Source of the DNA: Ficedula albicollis
Taxonomy: Eukaryota > Chordata > Aves > Passeriformes > Muscicapidae
Direction of reading: 5' to 3'
DNA length: 64,000 nucleotides
Assembly: GCF_000247815.1 (NCBI RefSeq)
Contig: NC_021674.1
Coordinates: 34,630,612-34,694,611 of the forward strand
Part shown: positions 1 through 11,262 of the stretch, piece by piece
Layout: each line of letters begins with the position of its first letter
Position numbering within the stretch: the first letter of the stretch is position 1
Made by a program: the position numbers and the translations under genes
The notes under the pieces: generated by a model
What the model was told of the DNA's origin: nothing
The model's input: only the letters and a program-made list of their open reading frames with translations
Database searches by the model: none

Positions 1-1889
1 AATGGATCAGAGGAATCTTTCTTGGGAAATTCTTTGCTGGATAGTCACATAACTCTGCTGCTGAAAGAGCTGACTGCGTGGTTCTGTGAGAATGCTCCAG
101 GGGAGAGACTTGGAGTGCAAAGAGAACAGGGAGAAACCCTGGTGGAAACAGTGCCAGAGCTCACAAGAAGACCTGATTTGTGTCAAGACTTCAAATGGAG
201 ACAGAATCTTTAATTTTTAATTTAAAAAGATGACCAAAACAAAACCCTACAAAACAAAGCAAAGATGTTTGGGAGCCTTTGAAGAAGGAGTAAAAGCACA
301 TGAGAGTCAGGTTGGACAAGTCTATGAGCAGTGAAACATAAAGACAAGGAAAAAAGTTTTACATATCATAAATTGATAAACCAAATCTAAGGACACCCAT
401 TTAGGCAATGAATTTCCTATCAAATGCAAATTTCCTAAAAGTTATCTGGTAAATCTGCAACAGTGTAGGTCATAGAAAGTAATCTTCTCACTCTTCTAAA
501 TCTCAATGTTCTGGTTCACTAATCCTCTCTGGATTTGTATGTGTGTGTTTGTACATCTAAAACTGCTAGTCCTGACTACCTAGGCATATATTAAAAATAT
601 ACAGCAAATGACAAAGCTTACACCAGAAGAAAAATATATCACTGGCTGTGCCTTCAAATAACATATATAGGTAAAAACTGATTGTAATAGATATTGTACA
701 ATAAAACTTTCCTTTTTCTTTTCTTTTTTTTTTTTTTTTTAATAATTATTTAATTATTCACAGTGTGGTTTTGTGTGTAACAGATGGAAACATGCTGTTA
801 CAGAACTGGCAATGACTGTAGTTGCAGCATGACAGGGAAAAGGGATTCCAGTTTAGGCTGCTATAAGTACTGAGATTAACCCATCAATGCTGCATTCCCT
901 TCCACACTAAATGACAGTAGCTTTATCTGATCATATAACTCTTGCTATGAATAAAGCCAGTTTGCTCAGCAAGCCCACTATAAAATGCCAGAGTTCTGTT
1001 TGTTCAATCATAATTGAAGAGCAGCAAAAGAGCCCATTAATTGTTCTTTTGATGTCCATTTTCAATCCAGTTGCCATAAACCTTTCTGCCAGGGTTATTT
1101 TTCCACTTCTCTAGTGATATTACTTCTCCTATACAGGGTTCCTTCAATCCAGTTTTGACTGTATTACTAAGGCAACCAGTTGTGTACTGCAAGCAGCAGA
1201 CATTCTTATTCATCTTTTCACCATCAGACTGACAAAGCAATACTTTTGAAAAGTGTTTTTCTTTTATCTTCGAAAAATAAGTCCCAACGGTACCAATTTA
1301 CACCAGTTAAATATTTGGATCAAAGAGCCAGAAAAAAGAAATTCCTACAAAGAGCACAGTGAAGGAGAAGCAACCTGGGTTACTTAGGAATGACTGATCC
1401 ATGCACTGAAGGAATCCCCAAAGCCTGAAAATACATCTAATCTTTAATTAGCACCATGGAGTCAGAGTGCCCTACTGTTTCTGGCTGAGGAGAAGGGAAC
1501 AGAGACTACATCTTTTTATTGCTTTCTGAGGAAGCAGTGGTATCTTCTCTCTCTGTCAGTAGCTACTCCTTTAAGGCATGCAACAGTAGGATTTTTCATC
1601 CTGCCAGTTGAATCCACTGCAAAATGATAAATTGCATTATCTGTGTTCAAGAGGAGAATTCATGTTCTTTAGCATTATCCTTTCCTTAGAGATCCTGGGG
1701 CTGGTAATCTTGCCAGAGCCCTGGGAGAACTGAATGGACTTTGTCACATTGCTGTGGATGGATGTGATGCTGCCTAGATCAAAGAACCGGTACACTTAGA
1801 GCAGCTGAATTAAGAATATATAGTCCTTCACTAGGACTGCTTCTAAATTTTCAGAATCTGCCTTTGCAACCCCCAATTTTTATCCTCTT
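1..1889. other. Unassigned AT-rich DNA, no gene seen
   Basis: No frame shows a recognisable domain, and open frames stay below about 70 codons. The only low-complexity element is a T-rich run at about 704-740, flanked by an AT-rich stretch. I see no mobile-element termini. It is best read as intergenic or intronic background. Confidence 0.6.
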
Positions 1890-2490
1890 AGTTTTTATTT
1901 TTGCATGATGGGCCCCAGTCAGACCAACTGTATATTATGTCAGTGTTGCATTCCTTAAAAGTTCCCATAAATTCCAATAAAGCTATACCTCTACTTTTAG
2001 GAGGAGTGTGCTCCCTTGAGTAGGCCTTCCTCAGGGCAGTGGTCCTCAGCACTCCTGCATGTTGAAAGGCTTGTCTGTGACACATTTCAGGGCAGGAAAA
2101 CACAGGTCCTGCCAAAATGTGTGTGGGAAGGTGCTGCTTCTCCCCCTGGAAGCTTTTAAATCTCAGGGGCTCCCAGCTGGGAGCAGGGAGAAGTGTCCAG
2201 GAGAAGTGGTTTCTGCTAGGGAAAACTGCTTTTACCTTTCCTCCCTCCCTGCCACCCCACACACTGCTTGTAGGCTCAATATGCTTCTCCTTGGCCATGT
2301 AACCCTTAAATCCAGCAAGAGACCTGAAATGCTGACCAGCCTTCTTCCTGTGCCCCGCTCTGGCAGGAAACACTGAGCTCACTGCACCGATCTCAGTCAG
2401 GGAGCCAGGGGGGATCTAGATCTACCTGCCTGCTCCGGCCTCACCTCTTCACTACCGAGCAGCCTCCTGCCTCACATCTTGGGGCATTTT
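1890..2490. other. GC-richer unassigned block beside a CR1
   Basis: By eye this block is clearly richer in G and C than its surroundings and holds runs such as CTCCCTCCCTGCC. A 164-codon minus-strand frame covers 1888-2382, with a shorter plus-strand frame opposite. Its translation has no domain I know and no splice context, so I do not call a gene. The texture resembles a decayed LTR or other old insertion next to the CR1 that follows, but no termini or target-site duplication could be set. A chance open frame in GC-richer DNA is the simplest reading. Confidence 0.35.
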
Positions 2491-2494
2491 CCTA

Positions 2495-3490
2495 GTTTAA
2501 CTAGGTTTTTCAAGTCTAACTTCCCTGCCAAGGCAGGGTCACCTAGAGCAGGTCACACAGGGACATGCCCAGGTGGGTTTTGAAGGTCTCCAGAGAGGGA
2601 GAGTCCATGATGTGGGCAGCCTGTTCCAGTGCCGCCCTCAGTGTAAAGAAGTTCTGCCCCATTTTGAGGTGAAACTTCTTGTGTTTTAGATATGGACATT
2701 GCTCCTTATCCTGTCACTGGGCACCACTGAAAAGAGGCTGGCACCATCCTCTTGGCCCCTTCCTTAGAGAGGTTTAAATCATTAATGACGATCCTTCTCA
2801 GTCTTCTCTTCTCCAGGTTGAACAGGCCCAGGTCCTGCAGTCTCTCCTCATAAGAGATGCTCCAGACTCCTCATCCTCTTTGTGTCATCCCTTGGACCCT
2901 CTCTAATATCTCCTTTTGTTTCTTGTGTTGAGGAGCCCAGAACTGGACACAGCATTCCAGATGTGCCTCAGCAGGGCTCGACCTGCTGGCTGCACTGTTC
3001 CCAATGCAAGGACACCACCAGGCCCAGCTCCCACAGTCTCTCCTCACAGGAGATGCTCCAGACCCCACATTGTCTTTGTGGCCTCCATTGGACCCTCTCC
3101 AGTAGCTCCTTGTCTTTCTTGTGCTGAGGAGCCCAGAACTGGACACAGCATTCCAGAGGTGCCTCAGCAGGGCTGAGTAGAGGGGCAGGATCACCTCCCT
3201 TGGCCTGCTGGCCACGCTGCTCCTGATGCACCCCAGAACACACTGTCCCTCCTGGCCATCAGGGCACTGCTGGCTCATGGACAACTTGTCACCCACCAGG
3301 ACCCCCAGGTCCTTCTCTGCAGAGCTGCTCTCCAGCAGGTCAGCCCCAGGCATTGGGGTTATTCCTCCCCAGGAGCAGAACCCTGCACTCGCCCTTGCTG
3401 GACCTCATCATGTTTCTTTGCACCCTTCTCTCAAGACTATTTAGGTCCTGCTGAATGTCAGCACAGCCTTCAGGTGTATCTATCAGCCAC
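2495..3490 (-). mobile_element. CR1 LINE fragment (ORF2 C-terminus plus 3' UTR), decayed
   Basis: Read on the minus strand, this is the 3' part of a chicken-repeat-1 non-LTR retrotransposon. The frame from about 3591 down contains PEGCADIQQDLNSLERRVQR. The frame 3353-2871 contains LLESSSAEKDLGVLV, then REVILPLYSALLRHLW. These are typical of the region after the reverse transcriptase in CR1 ORF2. The following DNA (about 2820-2500) matches CR1 3' UTR style, with CTGGAGAAG, then a piece reading CCTGGGCATGTCCCTG and GCCTTGGCAGGG. The typical terminal ATTCTATG repeats are not clear, so the 3' end is lost or diverged. The reading frame is broken by frameshifts and an internal duplication. The element is 5'-truncated, as most CR1 copies are, and cannot encode an active enzyme. 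Confidence 0.93.
2838..3182. repeat. Imperfect direct duplication (~196 bp spacing) inside the CR1
   Basis: About 147 bp starting GTCTCTCCTCATAAGAGATG at 2838 recurs at about 3034, through GAGGAGCCCAGAACTGGACA, which is seen at 2930 and 3126. The copies differ at many sites, so the duplication is old or the element is a chimera of two CR1 copies. In CR1 sense order the second copy follows a piece reading as CAGCAGGTCGAG, which joins two parts of ORF2 that are normally apart. Confidence 0.85.
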
Positions 3491-3600
3491 TTGCCTGTTT
3501 TGCTTTGGTTTTGGTATATTGTTGTTGTATCGAATGTTTTGCTTAGTATTTGGTTGTTGGTTTGGGTTTTTTTGTTTGTTGTTTTTTTCATTCTGTGTAG
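3491..3600. repeat. T/G-rich low-complexity stretch
   Basis: The plus strand is dominated by TTG and TTTG runs, for example TTTTTTTGTTTGTTG near 3575. It sits next to the 5' truncation point of the minus-strand CR1. It is probably simple-sequence DNA rather than part of the element. Confidence 0.6.
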
Positions 3601-6600
3601 TCAGAACGATGTGTGTTTTTCCTTAAATATACTCTTGGAAACTCTTATACAGTCTTATTTTTGGCTAAAATACTTTAAAAGGAAAACAAAACAAAAACAC
3701 GGCCTAAGACACATACCAGGAATGGAACATTCCACATAAAATCATAATATTTATGAAGTTTTGATCAGCAGAAAACAGCGTCATAGGAAGTGGAAAGTGT
3801 TGAGCAGCTCCTGTGATAGATGCCAGTGCTTCTGTCTCCAGTGTTTAAATCAGGGCACGCAGGATTGAAGGCAGAGACCCAAAGTGCATTTCGAAGATGA
3901 TATAGTGGTCTCAAAAGAGGAACATCAAGCAAATGTCAAAGAGGCTCTGTACTTACTTGCAGCTAGATGACTCAGTTGGATCAGTTTATATTTTTCTCCC
4001 CAGTTATCAGACACTGAGTGGGCTTTGGAAGATGGAACAAAACAAGGAGGTTGATGGTGCAGCTGGGGTCGATGGCAGCGTAACTGCTGGAGTAGCCTTG
4101 CTCTGATCTGGGTTCTTGTAAGCCAAAGACCACTGGGATTCAAATTTATTTCTCATCCATACAAACAAACAAGCAGGAATGCCCTGCTTCCCTCTGTTCC
4201 TGTCAACGCTGGGTACAAAGAAGTGAGGGTGAGACCAGCAGCGTGAGATGACTGAAAGGGAGTTTTTGCCCTGTGCTTCCCATTCCTTCTGGGCTTCCCA
4301 GGGCTGACAGTTCCTTGGAGCTCTGGGGGCTGTTTCTGCAGCTGTAAATGTTGTCTTAAGCACAAAATATTAGCAAGAGATTGAAAACATTTTGAGTTTT
4401 GTTTCTCAGAATTAGCTTTAAATCTTACCCCTTTCAAAAAAAGCTTTTCATATTGAGCGAGAAAACTTTTTAAGCTTCAGTATTTTAGCTTGTCAAATTA
4501 CTGAAGAGGATTCAAGCCCATTTTTTCTTTAATTTTTACTGTTCAAAAATTTTTGTCTGTCTATAAGGACTGTTTCGGTCTGATGTTTTGAAAAATTTTG
4601 AAAGTAGATATCATGTAAAAAATTAAAATACTGACAAAAATGTTTTGGTTTTTTATAGAGAATGTGTTCTTTTTTACATTACCCTTCTCATAACAAATTG
4701 ACAGCATGAAATGAAATTTTGATCTCTCTTTTCTTAGAGAAGAAAAGATTAATCCTTTTCTATTTTTTTCCATTTTCACCATGGATGAAGTAACTTCAAA
4801 AGGATTCAGTAATTCTATTCTTTAAATTGAAAAGAATTAATAACAAGAAATCTCATAAATATGTGAGGCAAGAGAAATTTCATTCAGTTACTGTTTTCAA
4901 ACCGTCAAAATTAGGAATTGAATAAAAAAGAAGAAAATTAAATTTTTGCATATTTTAAAGTCCTGAAAACTTTACAGGATAATTTTACTGAAGTTAGAAA
5001 TCTCTAATTGAAGTATTTTTTTTTATCCCCAGATATAATGTTGTAGTATTCTAAAATGAAGCCCTCAGTGAAAGTCTAGTTGTAGACATTTGTACAGTAA
5101 GACTGTGAAAGTGTCAGAATCAAAATAAATCTTTAACAATAGGTAATCACAAAACAAGTGTTTTTAAGATGAGATTTTAAGAGATGTTTTTCTTCTAAAA
5201 GAATTCTGTGTATATTTAGGTATTAAAGGTTATCTGAAATAAAGAAGTTGGTGAAAACCAGCTTAACTAAGGAGACAAAGTTATATGCCCCTAAAATCTG
5301 TTTTATTTGATTTTATAAAAGACTAGAACAATATATGTTCAAATAAATGAAAATCTTTTGATCCTAATATAATTTTCTTAATGCCTTCCCTTTTTTATTT
5401 CTGAGAGGAGAAAACGTGTGGTTAAACTATTTTATTCATTCTGTTGAACTTTTCTCTTTTTGTATTGTGGTAGATTTAATTTTTTTAATTTTTCTGCAGT
5501 CAGTGCTGGTCTATTTCAAAATACAAATTAATTATTTTCATGTGAACAACCATGACTTTATTTATTTATACTTTTCATCTGAGTTATATAGCTGTGATTT
5601 CCAGGTAGTTTCTTTAACTGTCTTGAAACCTCTCTTTGCTAAGAAGACTTGAAATTCACAGTGGGTTTTTATGTTCAGCTGGGACAATCACTGTAAGTAC
5701 TGAAGGGCCCCATCAAGCTGCGTCAAAAAGCACTTCCCACAAAGACCTCTGCTTTGAATTCTGCTTTGACTTTTCTAGGGAAAAATTGAAACATTCAGCG
5801 TGGCAGACTAATTGACTCCCTCCATCTCCTACTCATCCTCCTGAAACCCCATAACATGAAATCATGAAACTGGAAGATGTGCTGATCTATTGCACTGCCT
5901 GTTTCTAGCCCCTAAGACTACTGCTCCGTGTAGTCTGGATCGTGAGTTAAAGTCTCAGGGATGCTCCTGAGAGTCTCTGCCCAGGCACAAGTGTGTCTGC
6001 AGCTGGAGAAGGCAAATTCCAGCTCAGTGCTTTTGATTAGAAAGTCAGCTTGAGATGTAATTGGTCAGGTGGACAACCTCTGGGAAGATGTTAAATGCAG
6101 GATGATGAAACTTTAGAATCCTTTTAAACCGCATTTGGTATAAAACACCAATTAATGCATCAAAGGCTCACAGGAAGAAGTTTCACAAAAGCTGTGGATA
6201 TGAAAAAAGATAACTACTGGTGACTTTTGAATATCAGATTGACAATGCAGGACTTTTCTCTGCAGTAAGTTCTCTGATCCTTTATCATGACTGTGCTTTT
6301 TTCAGCTGAGACACTATTTCTCAGTCCAATTAATATGCTTTATTAATGTAATTTTCAAAAAAATCTAGTTTTAAACAATAATTTACTGGATTTCATTTTG
6401 CAGCTTGCTGTAGTATTTTGAGCAATAGTTATCTTTTCTTTGCTTTTACACTAGTTTTTCATTTGTCAGCTACTATAAATTTATTTAAGCAAGCTCTGCC
6501 TATTTTGTGCCTTAATTTTCCCTCATAAATCACCTTTATTTATGGGAGGGTGAACCTTCATATTATAATTTTTTCTGGTAGACATAAAATAACTTATGCA

Positions 6601-6840
6601 CTAACAAAAGTAAAAAGAATACAACTGATAAAAAAATACCAGAAAGAAAAAACCCTGCAATAAAAATAGCCTTCTAAAGTGACAAAATTTGTGTAGTACC
6701 TCTGTGTTGCTTTTTGAATATCAGGATCCATATTTAAAAGACAAGATGACAGTTACTGATTGCTTTTAAAAATGATTCTGCTGTTTTATAATCACTAGAC
6801 GTCTAAATGGTATAGCAGTGTTGCTGTTGCTAAAGTTATT
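3601..6840. other. Unassigned AT-rich DNA, no gene seen
   Basis: This is unique AT-rich DNA, especially about 4440-5660. Frames such as 4007-4363 minus and 5416-5652 plus translate to peptides without recognisable domains. No promoter, splice pair or repeat terminus is convincing. Confidence 0.6.
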
Positions 6841-7720
6841 TGTCCTGGTTTAAAGGACAGGTGCCTGCCAGTAAAGGCAGAAGCTTCTCTTTGAAATGGA
6901 GGATGTAAACCCCCTCCCTCCAAATTATTATAATTTTGAAATTAAGGGGCTCTCAGGCAAAGTTATGAGAATTAGGAATAACAGTTCTTTACCAGGAAAA
7001 TTAAAATAGAAGTACAGTATTACAAAGAATAATCCCAACCCTGACAGAGTCAGAATACAGCCTGACATCCCATCAGTCAGTCAGGATGTTGGTAGCAGTC
7101 CCATTAAATGGTGACTCCAGTCCTCCTGCAGGGGCAGATTTGGTTCAGCTGGAGCAGTGCTCCTGTAGAAGGTGCAGTTTTCCTCTGGAGATCCAGGGAT
7201 GATGTGGAAAGGTCCGGTTTTCCTCTGGAATCCGGTGGAAAGATGGTATCTTGCTATCCAAAATCTCAGTTTTTATCTAGGTAGGAAAGACTTGGTTCCT
7301 CCCCCTGGCTGCAGCATCTCCAACGGGATGATGTAATTTTATCAGTCATACAGTGGGACTCAATGGCCCATTATCAGCAGATGATATCTTCCTGGAGGGA
7401 GGATGGGTTGTGGAAAAGATAAAGATGATTGCCCAGTCTTGACATAAAGATGGCCCATTAGCAGAGCATCTCCCAACGGGATGATGTAATTTTATCAGTC
7501 ATACAGTGGGACTCAATGGCCCATTATCAGCAGATGATATCTTCCTGGAGGGAGGATGGGTTGTGGAAAAGATAAAGATGATTGCCCAGTCTTGACATAA
7601 AGATGGCCCATTAGCAGATAATGTGTGCCACAAAGATAAGGAATCACTGCCCCACCCGGCTTCTACAGATGGTGATGGAACACACATTTCTGGCCACATC
7701 CTGTATTGCAACCCAAGACA
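6841..7720. mobile_element. Solo LTR of an endogenous retrovirus (passerine-type termini)
   Basis: The segment starts TGTCCTGG and ends CCAAGACA, which are inverted termini with one mismatch and the canonical TG...CA ends. A short palindrome (TGTCC...GGACA) lies in its first 16 bases. The length of 880 bp includes an internal 153-bp duplication, so the original was about 727 bp. No gag, pol or env-like frame flanks it and no second LTR is in the window, hence a solo LTR formed by recombination. The flanks (GTTATT before, GTGTTA after) do not give a clean target-site duplication, so the element is old or the right edge is off by a few bases. The family name is not assigned, and orientation cannot be fixed from the sequence alone. 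Confidence 0.72.
7314..7617. repeat. 153-bp tandem duplication inside the LTR
   Basis: The segment from GCATCTCCAACGGG at 7314 to about 7465 is followed by a second copy from GCATCTCCCAACGGG at 7466 to 7617. By eye the only difference is one extra C in copy 2, so the event is recent relative to the age of the LTR. It repeats the part containing GTGGGACTCAATGGCCCA. Confidence 0.95.
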
Positions 7721-8617
7721 GTGTTAAGAGTTGTAAGTTGGGGTCCATGGTAAGAGAAAAGAGCTGGTATTGCAAATATCTATTTTTTAATATTATTTTG
7801 TCAGATTCTTGAGCTCTTCCATTTAATCTTTCCCATCTCTGCATCTTTTTTTCTTGAGCAAAAGAAAGAGCAAATTGCTATCTTAATTCATTCCTGTAGC
7901 CACATTCACTACACTAATTTTGAGCTCTGCTCGAAAAATTCCCAAAAGACAGAAGAGCAAGACAAAAAATAAATTTTGTTGACCGAATTACAAAGAAGGG
8001 TGACCTTGAGAGCATGAACTTTGCTTGAGCTATAATGGGTGCAGTAGTGTATAAAATTTAAACGTTTTCTCTATGGATGAATGTCAACCGTGGTTTGCTC
8101 TTTTCACAAATGATCGAGTAAGTACAATGCTGAACATACAGAAAACTTTTAAAAAGTACCCCTTTTTTTCCCCCAGGATATCCATCAAGCACATCCACAG
8201 TGATGACAGTTTGCCACTTGCCTGTATTCTGTATGGCATTGTGATACTTAGAGAAGACCTTTCTGACTGAGTTCACTCAGTTGCATCTAAGTTGCAAGGA
8301 GTTAGGTGACCCAGCCTCTCTTTGGAAAGCTATTTTTTTAGGTTTTCCAGCTGATTTATCCTTCAAAAACACAGTGTCATGAAGTAGAACTAATTGAGGG
8401 GAAAATATCACCTAGAAAAATTTAATTTTGAAGGGCCAAGTTGTAAAACCATGGCAAACTATATCAGTTTTGGTGAATCTTCTGATCAAACAAGGCTTTA
8501 GGTCTTGTCTCTTTTCTGTTGAGCCTTTCCCCTTCCCTCTTGGGCAGTCAGTCTTTGCTACATGGTCCTACATGGGACCTCAGTGCCCATGGAGATATAA
8601 GACAGCCTGTTTGTGCT
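7721..8617. other. Unassigned DNA, no gene seen
   Basis: This is unique sequence between the LTR and a tandem duplication. Short frames on both strands over 8058-8276 carry no known motif. GATATAAGAC at about 8593 is TATA-like but has no downstream transcript evidence, so no promoter is called. Confidence 0.55.
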
Positions 8618-8885
8618 GCCTTCTCTGGGTTTGAACTGCACCAGCTTGCCAGAACTATGCTGTGGGAACAAGATGCTGGGAGCCAGGGCAGCAGAGGAAG
8701 GGGAAGAAGGCTGGAGGGGGGTCAGGGGATTGTAAATTTTCAGGTGTTTTCGCCTTCTCTGGGTTTGAACTGCACCAGCTTGCCAGAACTATGCTGTGGG
8801 AACAAGATGCTGGGAGCCAGGGCAGCAGAGGAAGGGGAAGAAGGCTGGAGGGGGGTCAGGGGATTGTGAATTTTCAGGTGTTTTC
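8618..8885. repeat. 134-bp tandem duplication (two copies)
   Basis: Copy 1 is 8618-8751 and copy 2 is 8752-8885. Both start GCCTTCTCTGGGTTTGAAC and end CAGGTGTTTTC. I see one difference (GATTGTAAAT against GATTGTGAAT). Because 134 is not a multiple of three, the second copy shifts the frame, which makes the 116-codon ORF over this region an artefact of the duplication. Confidence 0.96.
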
Positions 8886-11124
8886 CCATACCATAGAGGT
8901 GTGAGCCAAAATCTCTGGGCACTTCATCCATCCATCCCATGAGGGAATTGTAGCACTACAACAGAGGTTGCTTCCAGTGAGATATTAAGTTGGCTTTGTC
9001 AAAGCTGGGTTAAGCTTGTCCAGATGACCAACATTTCCAGTCAGTGAAGTCAGCTCCACATCTCCCAGAGCTGTGAGGCTTGGAAATGACAGCTAGAAAA
9101 GCTTGTATTCTGCTCTCTTGGAACTCATCTTCTGTCTAAATTTGAGATTACTGTTTCCAGTAACAAAGAAAGAGATTGAGTCCTATTCAACTAGACTTTT
9201 TTTTTTTTTTTGAAGTGAACAAAAAAGCATTCTGAGAGTTTCCCTCTTTGACTGCTTCTTTTGTATGTGAATTCTCCACTCCCTCTCTGGACCAAAACAT
9301 GCCATTTCCAGGCTGTTGGGACACAGTGCCCAGGGAGCAAAGGCAGAGGAGGCAGAAGCCACACAGTGAGACCTGACATCAGAGCACTAGGATGGCAGAG
9401 GGATGTGGGCTGCTACATTACTGGTTAGATTTGAAATACCTGCTGTTATCCTTCTCACATCCTATAGTCTTTCAAGGACAAAACAACATCCTTTGTCAAA
9501 GTTGCTTACTTAATGCTTCTCATTGCACACCCACCATTGTGTAAATATATTCATGAGAGCAAGTTTCTACCTGTAACAAAAGCAGGCTACAAAATAATGT
9601 GAGATGATGCATCTAAAAGCTTGACACAGAATCATACCAGAGTACAATTCTAGGGCACATTTGGTTTTGCTACAATATTGATTCTCTGTTTATTTTCCAG
9701 TAGGAGCAGAAACCTCCCTATTTTTCGTTCATTTTGATCTGTGGCCTGGAAAAATGTTATGAGCATATATATGTAAATATATTATTTAGAATTAAGAGCA
9801 AAAATTTACATTATTAGCAGTGACATTAAAATTCCATTCAGTTAAAAAATATAATTTAATTTACTATATGCTTCATGATTCTGAACACAAAATTTTAAAT
9901 CATTTTTCTTTAAAATGAAAGAATAGCCAGTGGGCAAAAAATAGGTATTTGGAGCCAAATTTATCTACCTCCTGCACATACGAATTTTGCAAAAGAGAAA
10001 GGCATAGCTAGATACTTTAAAAGATTGAGGACTATTCCATAAACAGCTATCTAGAAAGATATTCATGGGGCTAAAGAATTTTGAAACAATTTAAACTCTC
10101 ACCATTTCACAAGGAAAAAAATCAATCAGCACTAAGTGCACAATAAATGTGCTTCAGAGGTTTGTTTAGCTAAAAGAATACATCTGGCTCTAATTAGTGC
10201 AGTTATATAGGGAGGCTTGATCTCCTTTAGTGGAGAGGCTGAACTTTTTATTTTCACTTAAATCAGATAGGGAGATGAACTTTACAGCTTCCTATCCTAA
10301 TGCTAAAACTGGAAACATTCTTATTAAATCGTTCAGCTGGGTGTCTGGATGGCAAGTTACATTTTTCTGTGACAGAAACAGAAAATATGAAGGAAGATCT
10401 TGTCGACCAACCATTTATATATTCATTGCAGATAAAGGACTCCCTGGAAAGCAATGAACTCTGTTTTCCTTGTGGTGCTTTAAATCCTTAATGACTGTAC
10501 AAGATATATATGTATTATCCCTTGCACGTGCTGTGTTTATTGCCATTGTTAAAATATCTAAACTTGAGGGAAAATGGTGACACAAGATTGAATATTGTTA
10601 GAAAGATAAAGTGTTAATTGCAACAGCTATTTTTAACTAACTAAACATGAACTAAAACTTAGATTTCTTCAAGCAGAAGTTCATAGAGGAAAACTGTGGA
10701 CCTTTTCAGTAGATAATCTCTTTAATTAATATTTTTACCTCAAACACAACTGTGCCAATTTTACTGAAAGAATATAATGACTGAAAAAATGAATACTGTC
10801 ATAGAAAAAACTATATTGCTGTAGTGAAAATAAGTTAAAATCTTCATTAACACATATTGAGAATCTCAATGTTTTGAGAAATGTAGAATAAAAATTGAAA
10901 ATATGGACTATCTCCGTTTTCATCCTAGACCCACAAAACAAAGATGGCAACCAAAGAAATGTGAAGACACTGATCCTAATGAAAGATGTGTGATAAGCAT
11001 TGAAGTGAGTGGTGACATAAGCTAGATTGAGGCAATTCTTGCTCTGCAGCAAGCTGGATGATGTAGGAGGTGAGAGAAGTCTGAAGCCTCTGGCTGAGCA
11101 GAGGAAAGGTCTGCAGAGTCCAAC
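8886..11124. other. Unassigned DNA, no gene seen
   Basis: Mostly unique AT-rich sequence with one T15 run at about 9197-9211. The overlapping open frames on both strands at 10230-10491 show no recognised domain and no splice context. Nothing else is supported. Confidence 0.55.
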
Positions 11125-11262
11125 AGAGCTTGTACAGGAGAGCTGGGGACAGAATAATAGAGGGAGGGAGCAGAGACAGTTCCACCAAGGAGCAAGAGCT
11201 TGTACAGGAGAGCTGGGGACAGAATAGTAGAGGGAGGGAGCAGAGACAGTTCCACCAGGGAG
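11125..11262. repeat. 70-bp tandem duplication (two copies)
   Basis: Copy 1 runs 11125-11194 from AGAGCTTGTACAGGAG, and copy 2 starts at 11195 with the same bases. They differ at about two positions (AATAATAG against AATAGTAG, CCAAGG against CCAGGG). The surrounding block of about 10990-11420 is GC-richer and purine-rich and ends near an AATAAA at 11413. This could be an old LTR, but no termini were found. Confidence 0.93.

Noticed and set aside
1888..2382. 164-codon minus-strand ORF
   Set aside because: No known domain, no splice or start context, and it lies in a GC-richer patch where open frames are expected by chance.
8519..8904. ORFs with a repeated FELHQLARTMLWEQDAG peptide
   Set aside because: The repeated peptide comes from the 134-bp DNA duplication; no family match is recognised.
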